DNA of 48,415 nucleotides from Pseudomonas sp. Its GTDB lineage: Bacteria > Pseudomonadota > Gammaproteobacteria > Pseudomonadales > Pseudomonadaceae. Below, piece after piece: positions 31,671-38,847 of the stretch. The translations under genes and the position numbers were made by a program. Where the stretch lies: the NCBI GenBank assembly GCA_030603065.1, contig JAUVYN010000016.1, positions 1 to 48,415 of the forward strand, written 5' to 3'. The number at the start of each line of letters is the position of its first letter. The first letter of the stretch is position 1. A model generated the notes under the pieces. The model was not told the DNA's origin, did no database searches, and saw only the letters and a program-made list of their open reading frames with translations.

Positions 31671-31743
31671 GGTACTTGACCTCAACGGTTATAACGGATT
31701 CAAGAGCAGCAGGATGCTGCAAAGGTGACTGCCGGAGCAGTGA

Positions 31744-31772
31744 TTCAAACACACGTTTGAAACATACGTTTA
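31744..31772. promoter_or_regulatory. Two overlapping PsrA-type operator boxes
   Basis: Box 1 is CAAAC-ACAC-GTTTG (31746-31759), extended to the perfect repeat TTCAAAC-ACAC-GTTTGAA (31744-31761). Box 2 is GAAAC-ATAC-GTTTA (31759-31772). Both fit the G/C-AAAC-N4-GTTT-G/C motif of PsrA, the long-chain fatty-acid-sensing TetR regulator of Pseudomonas; box 2 departs only in its last base. Their centres are 13 bases apart, and they cover the -10 and start site of the dehydrogenase promoter. Confidence 0.75.
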
Positions 31773-31789
31773 CCCCCGTTTTCTGTCAA
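31761..31789 (-). promoter_or_regulatory. Sigma-70 promoter of the acyl-CoA dehydrogenase
   Basis: On the minus strand TTGACA (31784-31789, perfect -35) and TATGTT (31761-31766) are separated by 17 bases. The start is predicted near 31754, giving an 80-90-base leader. Binding of a regulator to the overlapping boxes should block polymerase. Confidence 0.75.
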
Positions 31790-31912
31790 GCCCTTGGGTA
31801 ATTCAACCGGAGTGTAAAAATGTAAATGACATCACCCAGGCGAAAGCGCCAGCTAGCCTGTGAAATTCGAGTATGAGAGAGTTTCGGCCCGTGCAGACCA
31901 GGGATGATGCAA

Positions 31913-31943
31913 TGCGGAAACGCCGCCCGGAGGGTGGACGGCG
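31913..31943 (-). terminator. Probable terminator after the small flagellar-like gene
   Basis: Read on the minus strand, CGCCGTCC and GGGCGGCG pair (one G-U) around a 7-base loop and are followed by TTTCCG. It begins 7 bases after the stop. The T-run is short, so efficiency is uncertain. Confidence 0.45.
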
Positions 31944-31950
31944 CGAGGAC

Positions 31951-32259
31951 TCAGGCCGTTACGTCAAGCAGCGTTCCAAGAACTTCCTTGGCCGTGTCGA
32001 TCACCGAAGCGCCAGCTTCCACCTCCTGACGCGCCTGCTGCAGGTCGACGAGGTTATCGACGAGATTCACGGGACGATTGGTCTCGACCGCAGTTGAAGC
32101 AGCAGATTGTCCGGTCGCGGGCTGCACCGGGACCGCGTTTACCGCTGGCAGCTCGGCCGGCACACCCATGCGGGCAATCTCTGCGGCTGCATTGTTGGCG
32201 CGGTATTGGCCCTGCCTGACGGCATTGAGTCCGGAAGACATCAGATCGAGCGTTGCCAT
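31951..32259 (-). CDS. Small flagellar rod (FlgC)-like protein
   Basis: A 102-residue protein. Its N terminus (DLMSSGLNAVRQGQYRANN) resembles the N-terminal helix of flagellar rod and hook proteins (SGLNAxxxxxxxxxNNxAN). Its C terminus (VNLVDNLVDLQQARQEVEAG followed by SVIDTAKEVLGTLLD) resembles their C-terminal helix (NVDxVxEMVxMxxAxRxYxAN, then ISTAxxML). A short Ala/Pro/Val-rich linker joins them where the exposed domain would be. No signal peptide or membrane segment is seen. It lies 69 bases after bioD and before the dehydrogenase promoter, far from any flagellar operon. Function unknown; AGAGG precedes the ATG. Confidence 0.75.
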   Translation of the reverse strand: MATLDLMSSGLNAVRQGQYRANNAAAEIARMGVPAELPAVNAVPVQPATGQSAASTAVETNRPVNLVDNLVDLQQARQEVEAGASVIDTAKEVLGTLLDVTA

Positions 32260-32328
32260 GGCGTTATGCCTCTATCGGGTTCCAGCAACATTCAAGCACA
32301 TCCGCAGAGGATTTGGTATCACCCAAGT

Positions 32329-33006
32329 TCATATCAGGCTCTTGATGTCCAGGTAGGCGGCAACGCTTGCAGCATCGGCTCGGTTCAGACGGGGTACCTT
32401 GCCAAGACAGGGTGCAGGCAACAGACGCTCGAGCGTCTCGAAGTTTTCCTGCGGCCGGCTCATGTCGGGGTCAACGTAATTGGCGACCCAGCCAGCCAGC
32501 TTCAGTCCGTCCCGCTCGATCGCCTGCGCGGTCAGCAGCGCATGGTTGATGCACCCCAGGCGCATGCCGACCACCATGATCACCTGTACCTGAAGGGCTT
32601 TCGCCAGATCGGCCAGCGTCTCGCCCCGGTTCAGCGGCACCAGCCAGCCGCCCGCCCCCTCGACCAGCGTCAGATCCCGCTGCATCTCGAACACTGCCTG
32701 GCAGGCCTCGGCCAACTCGCCAGCACTCAGCGCGACACCTTCTTCCTGCGCGGCGATATGCGGCGCGATGGCAGCCTCAAGCGCGATGGGATTGACCTGG
32801 GCATACTCCAGCGCAGGCCGGCACTGCGCGAGGAGCGCAAGGGCATCATCATTGCGCGGGCCTTCCGCAGTCATCTCGCAACCCGCCGCGACCGGCTTTA
32901 CCCCGGCGGTGGTGAGTCCCGCAGCATGGGCCGCGTAAAGGATTCCAGCCGCGATAGTGGTCTTGCCGATTTCCGTGTCGGTACCAGTAACGAAGAAACG
33001 CTTCAT
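32329..33006 (-). CDS. bioD: ATP-dependent dethiobiotin synthetase
   Basis: Forms the ureido ring of dethiobiotin from DAPA, CO2 and ATP. It has 225 residues and begins MKRFFVTGTDTEIGKTT, containing the modified P-loop GTDTEIGKTT. KPVAAGCE and the VEGAGGWLVPL motif follow, as in BioD. Last gene of the bioBFHCD series; it overlaps bioC as ATGA. Confidence 0.96.
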   Translation of the reverse strand: MKRFFVTGTDTEIGKTTIAAGILYAAHAAGLTTAGVKPVAAGCEMTAEGPRNDDALALLAQCRPALEYAQVNPIALEAAIAPHIAAQEEGVALSAGELAEACQAVFEMQRDLTLVEGAGGWLVPLNRGETLADLAKALQVQVIMVVGMRLGCINHALLTAQAIERDGLKLAGWVANYVDPDMSRPQENFETLERLLPAPCLGKVPRLNRADAASVAAYLDIKSLI

Positions 33007-33812
33007 GATGATTCTCCAGACGAGACTGATGCTTTGAACAACAAAACGTGGGCCACCTGATAAGTCGCCGGCAGGCCCTCCGGCTGACGAAAGCGTTCAT
33101 AGGCCTCGGTCAGGGCACGCAGGCGGGCACGCCCGGTCAGACCGCCCGGGCGTCCGGCATTCAGATTATGAGCGCCGAGCGCCTTGAGCTCGCGGGTGAG
33201 CTCGCTCAACTGCCCGTAGTGCAGCACATAGGGTTCGACACGGCATTCCCAGCGATTGAAACCGGCTGCAGCCAACTGCGCCTGTAATTCGATCCGAGAG
33301 CCGAAGCGGTTCACGTGCACATAGCCGTCGACCACACTCCAGCTCTGCCGCAACTCATCCAGTGTTCCATCGACCAGCGTGGTGAAAGCCATGCAGCCAC
33401 CGGGGCGCAGCACTCGACGGCCCTCTTCAAGCGCCTTGCCGAGCGAAGGACACCACTGCAGGGCAAGACTCGAAAACAGCAAATCCTGCGAGTCACTGCG
33501 CACCGGCAGCGTCTCCGCGTCGGCAACTATCCAGTCGCCAGCGCCAGCGCTGCGAGCACGCGCATAGCGGAGCATGCCTTCAGCGAGATCCAGCCCCACT
33601 ACGGGCCGCTTGTAGTGCTCGGCGAGGGCACGGGTGAAGTAGCCGGTGCCACAACCAAGATCGAGGATGTCGGAAACCTTGCGCGCGCGGGGCAGCCGCG
33701 CCATCAGGTCACGCCCCACCTTGCGCTGGAATTCCGCTGCCTGGTCGTAGGTCGCGGCGGCGCGGCCGAAGGACTCGGCGATATGGCGTTTGTCGATGGC
33801 CGCTTCAGTCAC
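33003..33812 (-). CDS. bioC: Malonyl-ACP O-methyltransferase
   Basis: SAM methyltransferase that caps malonyl-ACP so that fatty acid synthase can build the pimeloyl chain of biotin. From GTG 33812 ([23 protein letters not shown]) it is 269 residues. SAM motif I is ILDLGCGTGYFTRAL, followed by VVGLDLAEGML and DAETLPV. GGAGG lies 5 bases upstream of the GTG, which supports this start. The frame extends to 33986, but that part is inside bioH. It overlaps bioH by 8 bases and bioD by 4. Confidence 0.94.
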   Translation of the reverse strand: MTEAAIDKRHIAESFGRAAATYDQAAEFQRKVGRDLMARLPRARKVSDILDLGCGTGYFTRALAEHYKRPVVGLDLAEGMLRYARARSAGAGDWIVADAETLPVRSDSQDLLFSSLALQWCPSLGKALEEGRRVLRPGGCMAFTTLVDGTLDELRQSWSVVDGYVHVNRFGSRIELQAQLAAAGFNRWECRVEPYVLHYGQLSELTRELKALGAHNLNAGRPGGLTGRARLRALTEAYERFRQPEGLPATYQVAHVLLFKASVSSGESS

Positions 33813-34533
33813 CCCGACCTCCCAGCTGTAGCACTGCCAGAAACGACTGGATCTGGTGGGCCAGCCATAGCGGCTGTTCCAGCGGCAGCGCATGGCTCGC
33901 CTGAGCATGTATGGCAACCGATACGCGATCCTGAGTCTGTTCCAGCGCCGGGCCAACTTCCGCAGGCACCAGTGCGTCCTGTCCACCCAGGCAATAGAGC
34001 ACCCCGGTCGGCGCCTGACGCAGCGCGGCGCGACCGTCCAGCACGCCTAGCACTGCAAGGGCGTGCAGCCGCTGTTCATGTTCGGCCTGATCCCACGTCA
34101 AGGCTCTACGCAGTTGTCGCGCCTGCTCGCTGCCCTGCGCTACCAACGAGCCGAACCGCTTGAGCGTCCGCTCCGGTTCGTCGCGGAAATCAGCATAAAA
34201 GCTCTTGAACGTTTCCGGCGCCATACCCGGCCAATCGGCACGGGCAACGAAACTGGGATTGCTGGCAATGCAGACGATGCTTTGAAAACGCTCCGGAAAC
34301 CGCCGCAGTAGCTGCAGCGCAACCGCGCCGCCAAGTGACCAGCCCACCAATACGCCGGCTGGCAGCCCCACGGCCAGGGCTTCAAGATCGTCTTCGATGG
34401 TAGAAAGCTGAATAGACGGCAGCTCGCGAATCTGCACAGTACTGTGCGGAAGGCTTTCGGAGAGTGCCGTTCTCAATGGCTCGAGTGTGGCAGCTCCCAT
34501 TGCCCAGCCGGGTAGCAGTGTCACGTTGGTCAT
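33805..34533 (-). CDS. bioH: Pimeloyl-ACP methyl ester carboxylesterase
   Basis: Alpha/beta hydrolase that removes the methyl cap from pimeloyl-ACP, ending the BioC-initiated chain. It has 242 residues; the nucleophile is Ser66 in VGWSLGG, the acid Asp lies in GGQDALVP, and the His in [10 protein letters not shown]. The N-terminal LLPGWAMG matches BioH. It overlaps bioF as ATGA. BioH inside the bio operon next to bioC is typical for Pseudomonas, unlike E. coli. Confidence 0.95.
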   Translation of the reverse strand: MTNVTLLPGWAMGAATLEPLRTALSESLPHSTVQIRELPSIQLSTIEDDLEALAVGLPAGVLVGWSLGGAVALQLLRRFPERFQSIVCIASNPSFVARADWPGMAPETFKSFYADFRDEPERTLKRFGSLVAQGSEQARQLRRALTWDQAEHEQRLHALAVLGVLDGRAALRQAPTGVLYCLGGQDALVPAEVGPALEQTQDRVSVAIHAQASHALPLEQPLWLAHQIQSFLAVLQLGGRGD

Positions 34534-35720
34534 GGTTTTTCCTCGGCGTCTTTCGCTTGTAGCGGCAGTTCACGCAGACTCGCTTGCAGCGCCTCCAGTA
34601 ACTCTTCGACATCCGCGCGGGTGTGTGCCGCAGACAGCGTGACCCGCAGGCGGGCAGTGCCGCGGGGAACTGTGGGCGGGCGAATGGCGGTAACCAGAAT
34701 GCCGCGTCGGCGCAGCGCTGCGGACAGCATCAGTGCTCGGTGGCTGCTGCCAAGCAGAATGGGCTGAATCGGTGTTGGACTGTCCATCAGCTCGAGCCCC
34801 ATGCTGGCAGCGCCTTCGCGAAAGAGGCTGATCAGCTCCGCGAGCCGCTCGCGGCGCCAATGCTCGCCACGCAGCAGTTCGAGGCTTTTCAGGGTCGCGC
34901 AGGCGACCGCCGGCGGCTGGCTGGTGGTGTAGATATAGGGGCGGGCGAACTGAATCAGCGTTTCGATCAACTCGTCGCTGCCGGCAACGAAGGCGCCGGA
35001 GGTGCCAAACGCCTTACCCAGAGTCCCCATGAGTACAGGAACCTGATCCATGCTCAGCCCAAGGTGCTCGACGATCCCTCCCCCTGTCGCGCCCAGGCAA
35101 CCGAAACCATGGGCATCGTCCACCATCACCCAGGCGCGGTGCGCCTCGGCCACGGCGCAAATGGACGGGAGGTCGGCCACGTCGCCATCCATACTGAAAA
35201 CACCATCCGTCACTACCAGAGTGTTGCCTTCAGCCTTGGCCAATCGACCGCGCAGACTTTCCGGATCGTTGTGCAGATAGCGGGAAAAGCGTGCCCCGCT
35301 GAGCAGGCCGGCATCGAGTAGCGACGCATGGTTGAGGCGGTCCTCGAGCACCGTATCCCCCTGGCCAGTAAGCGCGGTGACGGCCCCAAGGTTGGCCATG
35401 TAGCCGCTCGACAGCAGGAGTGCACGAGGTCGCCCGGTAAACTCCGCAAGCGCTTCTTCCAGTTGATGGTGTGGAGTGCTATGTCCTATTACCAGATGCG
35501 ACGCCCCGCCACCGACGCCCCAGCGGCGAGCCCCTTCGACAAAGGCCTCAATGACCAGAGGGTGATTGGCCAGGCCCAGGTAATCGTTGCTGCAGAAGGC
35601 CAGCAGCTGCTCACCGTCCACCACCACCCGCGGGCCCTGAGGGGCTTCGAGCAGTGGTCGCTTACGATAGAGATGCGCAGCACGGCGTTCGGCCAGGCGT
35701 GTGGAGAGATCGAAGGGCAT
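34530..35720 (-). CDS. bioF: 8-amino-7-oxononanoate synthase
   Basis: PLP enzyme that condenses pimeloyl-ACP with L-alanine. From ATG 35720 ([20 protein letters not shown]) it has 396 residues. Seen are [19 protein letters not shown] and the PLP Lys236 in [14 protein letters not shown]. The frame runs on to 35768, but the added residues are not conserved. A 103-base gap with a strong hairpin separates it from bioB upstream. Confidence 0.95.
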   Translation of the reverse strand: MPFDLSTRLAERRAAHLYRKRPLLEAPQGPRVVVDGEQLLAFCSNDYLGLANHPLVIEAFVEGARRWGVGGGASHLVIGHSTPHHQLEEALAEFTGRPRALLLSSGYMANLGAVTALTGQGDTVLEDRLNHASLLDAGLLSGARFSRYLHNDPESLRGRLAKAEGNTLVVTDGVFSMDGDVADLPSICAVAEAHRAWVMVDDAHGFGCLGATGGGIVEHLGLSMDQVPVLMGTLGKAFGTSGAFVAGSDELIETLIQFARPYIYTTSQPPAVACATLKSLELLRGEHWRRERLAELISLFREGAASMGLELMDSPTPIQPILLGSSHRALMLSAALRRRGILVTAIRPPTVPRGTARLRVTLSAAHTRADVEELLEALQASLRELPLQAKDAEEKP

Positions 35721-35786
35721 GGGGTGCTCTTTTCCGGGGCTGGGGCACTGCACGTCATCGCCGCACACTGTCCGCCTGTTACAACG

Positions 35787-35816
35787 CCTGGCTTCGCCCT
35801 GTCGGGCGAAGCCAGG
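35787..35816. repeat. Perfect hairpin between bioB and bioF (REP-like)
   Basis: CCTGGCTTCGCCC (35787-35799) and GGGCGAAGCCAGG (35804-35816) form a 13-bp perfect stem with the loop TGTC. No T-tract follows on the minus strand. It starts 8 bases before the bioB stop on that strand's downstream side and could tune bioB-to-bioF read-through, protect bioB mRNA 3' ends, or be a REP-type element. Confidence 0.6.
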
Positions 35817-35823
35817 AAGCCGG

Positions 35824-36870
35824 CTATACCGCCGCGTTCACAAACAGCTTGCTGTCCCGTTGCTCGACAAGCGCCTGTTCGATAGCCGCCTGATGCACCT
35901 CGTCATCGTGCTCCTCGCGCTCTTCGGGCTTGATGCCGAGGCGGTCGAACAGGCGCATGTCCTTCTCGGCCTGAGGATTCGAGGTGGTCAGCAGGCGGTC
36001 CCCGTAGAAAATCGAGTTGGCACCAGCGAAGAACGCCAGGGCCTGGGTCTGCTCGTTCATCTGCTCACGGCCGGCGGACAGGCGCACATGGGATTTCGGC
36101 ATCATGATCCGTGCGACGGCCAGGGTGCGGATGAAATCGAAGGGATCGACGTCCTCTTCATGCTCCAGCGGAGTGCCCTTGACCTTGACCAGCATGTTGA
36201 TCGGCACGCTTTCGGGGTGCTCCGGCAGATTGGCCAGTTGAATCAGCAAGCCAGCGCGGTCCTCGAGTGTTTCACCCATGCCGAGGATGCCACCCGAGCA
36301 GATCTTCATACCGGCATCACGCACATAGGACAGCGTCTGCAGCCGCTCGGAATAGGTTCGGGTGGTGATGATGTTGCCGTAGAACTCAGGCGACGTGTCC
36401 AGGTTGTGGTTGTAATAATCCAGACCGGCTTCGGCCAGCGCGGCGGTCTGCTCCCGGGTCAGCTTGCCAAGGGTCATGCAGGTTTCCAGGCCCAGCGCAC
36501 GAACGCCACGGACCATCTGCAACACATAAGGCATGTCCTTGTCGGAGGGGTGCTTCCAGGCCGCGCCCATGCAGAAACGGGTGGCGCCGATCGCCTTGGC
36601 GGCCGCCGCCTCATCAAGCACCTTCTGCACTTCGAGCAACTTTTCCTTGTCGAGACCAGTGTTGTAGTGACCGGACTGGGGGCAGTACTTGCAATCTTCG
36701 GGGCAGGCGCCGGTCTTGATCGATAGTAGCGTGGATACCTGCACGCGGTTGGGATTGAAATGCTGACGGTGCACGGTCTGCGCCTGGAACAGAAGGTCGT
36801 TGAAGGGTTGGCGGAACAGGGCCAGCACCTCAGCCGGAGTCCAGTCGTGACGGGTAACGGAAGCAGTCAT
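35824..36870 (-). CDS. bioB: Biotin synthase
   Basis: Radical-SAM enzyme that inserts sulfur into dethiobiotin to make biotin. From ATG 36870 it has 348 residues. The SAM-cluster Cys are 56, 60 and 63 (CPEDCKYC). Other BioB stretches are [30 protein letters not shown] and [10 protein letters not shown]. The codon before the ATG is TTG and could also start; AGGA sits 9 bases before the ATG. First gene of the bio operon, with its own promoter and a BirA-like operator. Confidence 0.97.
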   Translation of the reverse strand: MTASVTRHDWTPAEVLALFRQPFNDLLFQAQTVHRQHFNPNRVQVSTLLSIKTGACPEDCKYCPQSGHYNTGLDKEKLLEVQKVLDEAAAAKAIGATRFCMGAAWKHPSDKDMPYVLQMVRGVRALGLETCMTLGKLTREQTAALAEAGLDYYNHNLDTSPEFYGNIITTRTYSERLQTLSYVRDAGMKICSGGILGMGETLEDRAGLLIQLANLPEHPESVPINMLVKVKGTPLEHEEDVDPFDFIRTLAVARIMMPKSHVRLSAGREQMNEQTQALAFFAGANSIFYGDRLLTTSNPQAEKDMRLFDRLGIKPEEREEHDDEVHQAAIEQALVEQRDSKLFVNAAV

Positions 36871-36925
36871 CAATTTCTATCCTGAAGGTTTGCAAGGGAC
36901 GGGCGCGCTGGGCACTCTGCATCGC

Positions 36926-36953
36926 ATCATAGCGGCGGCACGGAGGCTGTCAA
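36926..36953 (-). promoter_or_regulatory. Sigma-70 promoter of the bioBFHCD operon
   Basis: On the minus strand TTGACA (36948-36953) is a perfect -35 and TATGAT (36926-36931) a one-mismatch -10, separated by 16 bases. The start is predicted near 36918, about 50 bases before bioB. The -35 overlaps the left arm of the BioO-like site. Confidence 0.75.
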
Positions 36954-36979
36954 CCTTTGAAAATCAGCTCGGTTTACAA
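36947..36979. promoter_or_regulatory. BirA (BioO-like) operator between bioB and comF
   Basis: CTGTCAACC (36947-36955) and GGTTTACAA (36971-36979) are separated by 15 bases. The known BirA operator is TTGTAAACC-N14/16-GGTTTACAA. The right arm is perfect and the left matches 7 of 9. It overlaps the bioB -35 and the first codons of comF. BirA with biotinyl-AMP would be expected to repress bioB here. Confidence 0.65.
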
Positions 36980-37676
36980 CTGGATAAAAAACAGCCAGCG
37001 CAGCCGCTGCCTGCTCTGCCTGATGCCGGGTTGCTACGGATCTCGACACTTGTGCGAGGCCTGCCATGCCGACCTGCCCTGGCTCCGCAACGCCTGTGCG
37101 CTCTGCGCGCTCCCTATGCCGCAAGAAGGCCAGATATGCGGCGAATGCCAGGCGCGCCACCCGGCATTCGCCCAGGTGGTCACGCCGTTCCGCTATGAGT
37201 TCCCGCTGGATGCCCTGATACCGGCGTTCAAGCACCACGGCCAGCTCGCTTACGGACGCCTGCTTGCCCGGCTGCTAAGCGATGCCGTCCGCTTTCATTA
37301 TGACGAGCATGGTCAGGTCTTGCCTGACTGCGTCATCGCCATGCCGCTGCATCGCCGACGTCTGGCCGAACGCGGCTTCAACCAGGCCGAAGAGCTGGCC
37401 AGGCCGATCGCCCGCTCGCTGGCAGTCCCGCTGCGCAGCGATCTGCTGAAACGCAGCCGCGCTACCAGACCGCAACAAGGCCTCGCTGCCAAGGCGCGGC
37501 GCAGGAACCTGATCGGGGCATTTTATTGCCCCACCCCCCGCGCGCTCGCCGGTCTGCACGTTGCATTGGTCGATGACGTGGTAACGACCGGCTCGACCGT
37601 CGAAGAAGCATCACGAACCCTGCTGTCGGCCGGTGCTGCGAGTGTCAGCATCTGGTGCGCGGCGCGCACTCCGTGA
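36957..37676 (+). CDS. ComF-family phosphoribosyltransferase-like protein
   Basis: ComF/GntX-type protein of about 239 residues, linked in other bacteria to DNA uptake or use of DNA. The N-terminal part has Cys pairs of a zinc finger (CLLCL, CEACH, CALCALP, CGECQ). The C-terminal PRTase-like domain has CVIAMPLHRRRLAERGFNQ and the PRPP loop VALVDDVVTTGST. The start is TTG 36957 (MKISSVYNWIKN), with GGAGG 10 bases upstream; a later ATG at 37023 would lose the first Cys pair. Its first codons form part of the biotin operator. Divergent from bioB. Confidence 0.88.
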   Translation: MKISSVYNWIKNSQRSRCLLCLMPGCYGSRHLCEACHADLPWLRNACALCALPMPQEGQICGECQARHPAFAQVVTPFRYEFPLDALIPAFKHHGQLAYGRLLARLLSDAVRFHYDEHGQVLPDCVIAMPLHRRRLAERGFNQAEELARPIARSLAVPLRSDLLKRSRATRPQQGLAAKARRRNLIGAFYCPTPRALAGLHVALVDDVVTTGSTVEEASRTLLSAGAASVSIWCAARTP

Positions 37677-37730
37677 AAGGCTGCGAGTCGCTTCGAAAAG
37701 GCTTGTTGCAGCCGAACTGCCCTGGAGCAC

Positions 37731-37739
37731 TGCTAATAT
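37731..37739 (+). promoter_or_regulatory. Extended -10 promoter of srkA
   Basis: TGC-TAATAT is an extended -10 element, about 40 bases before the srkA ATG. No -35 hexamer is recognisable, as is common with extended -10 promoters. Confidence 0.4.
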
Positions 37740-37779
37740 GTAACCATGCACTCCTGAACACTGACCAGGCGGAGCTGTC

Positions 37780-38760
37780 ATGGACACGCAACATCCTTTT
37801 GCCTTGCTGACGCCCGATACCGTGCTCGACGCCGTGGAGTCCCTCGGCTTTCTCTCGGACGCGCGCATTCTCACGCTGAACAGCTACGAGAATCGCGTGT
37901 TTCAGGTGGGCATCGAGGGCTCGCAGCCCTTGATCGCCAAGTTCTACCGCCCCCTGCGCTGGAGCGATGCGGCAATCCTTGAGGAGCACCAGTTCTCGCT
38001 CGAGCTGGCGGAGCGGGACATCCCGGTCATTGCGCCCATGCAGCTCGAAGGCAACACCCTGTTCGAACATGCGGGCTTTCGTTTCAGCCTTTTTCGCCGG
38101 TTCGGTGGCCGTGCGCCGGAGTTCGACAATCCCGACCACCTGCTGATGCTTGGCCGTCTTCTCGGCCGCCTGCATGCCGTGGGTGCCATGCAGCCCTTCG
38201 CGCACCGTCCGGAGCTGACCGTCGACAGCTTCGGAACAGAGAGTATCGCCTGGCTGCGCGAGCATGACAGCGTTCCGGCAAACCTGCGCCCTGCCTATTT
38301 CTCCGTTGCCGACGATTTGCTGGAGCGAATTCAGGGCATTGTGCAGGACGTGCCCTACCAGACTATCCGCCTGCACGGTGACCTGCACGTCGGCAATCTG
38401 CTCTGGCGCGACGAGCTGCTCTACATGGTGGACATGGACGATTGCCGACAGGGTCCGGCGATTCAGGACCTGTGGATGATGCTCTCCGGCGAGCGTGATC
38501 AGCGTCAGGGCCAACTGGCCGAACTGGTCGACGGTTACAACGAATTCCATGATTTCGACCCGCGCCAGCTGGCGCTGATCGAACCCTTGCGCAGCCTCCG
38601 GCTCATCCACTACAGCGCCTGGCTGGCTCGGCGCTGGGATGACCCGGCGTTTCCCATGCATTTTTCCTGGTTTACCAGCGAGCGCTACTGGGCCGACCAG
38701 ATCCTGACCCTGCGCGAGCAGCGAGCCGCCCTCGACGAACCGCCGCTACGGCTGTTCTGA
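37780..38760 (+). CDS. srkA: Stress response Ser/Thr kinase SrkA (YihE/RdoA)
   Basis: Aminoglycoside-phosphotransferase-fold protein kinase that in E. coli protects cells from stress-induced death. The 326 residues match E. coli SrkA in length (328). Motifs: NSYENRVFQVGIEG (nucleotide loop), LIAKFYRPLRWSD (with Lys), the catalytic loop LHGDLHVGNLLW and the metal motif VDMDDCRQGPAIQDLWMML. A GGCGGAG-like sequence precedes the ATG. It lies between comF and the second dehydrogenase, in the same relative order as PA0489-PA0486 from memory. Confidence 0.93.
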   Translation: MDTQHPFALLTPDTVLDAVESLGFLSDARILTLNSYENRVFQVGIEGSQPLIAKFYRPLRWSDAAILEEHQFSLELAERDIPVIAPMQLEGNTLFEHAGFRFSLFRRFGGRAPEFDNPDHLLMLGRLLGRLHAVGAMQPFAHRPELTVDSFGTESIAWLREHDSVPANLRPAYFSVADDLLERIQGIVQDVPYQTIRLHGDLHVGNLLWRDELLYMVDMDDCRQGPAIQDLWMMLSGERDQRQGQLAELVDGYNEFHDFDPRQLALIEPLRSLRLIHYSAWLARRWDDPAFPMHFSWFTSERYWADQILTLREQRAALDEPPLRLF

Positions 38761-38787
38761 TCCGGGGACATAAAGAAGATCAATGGC

Positions 38788-38810
38788 CGTTCCCGGTCAA
38801 AACGGGAACG
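38788..38810. promoter_or_regulatory. Perfect inverted repeat upstream of the second acyl-CoA dehydrogenase
   Basis: CGTTCCCG (38788-38795) and CGGGAACG (38803-38810) form an 8-bp perfect inverted repeat with a 7-base centre. A possible -10 TACACT (38813-38818) follows at once, so the repeat lies in the -35/-10 spacer region. The geometry fits a TetR-type operator. It is not a PsrA box. Confidence 0.5.
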
Positions 38811-38847
38811 CATACACTGCTCGGCGTTCACTTCAGAGGCTGTTTCC

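Noticed and set aside
30255-31679. 474-codon plus-strand ORF opposite the first acyl-CoA dehydrogenase
   Set aside because: It is antisense to a full-length enzyme with catalytic motifs; codon-bias shadow.
32260-32328. Possible FliA (sigma-28) promoter upstream of the flagellar-rod-like gene
   Set aside because: On the minus strand CCCGATAG resembles the -10 GCCGATAA, but no TAAA -35 occurs 15 bases upstream.
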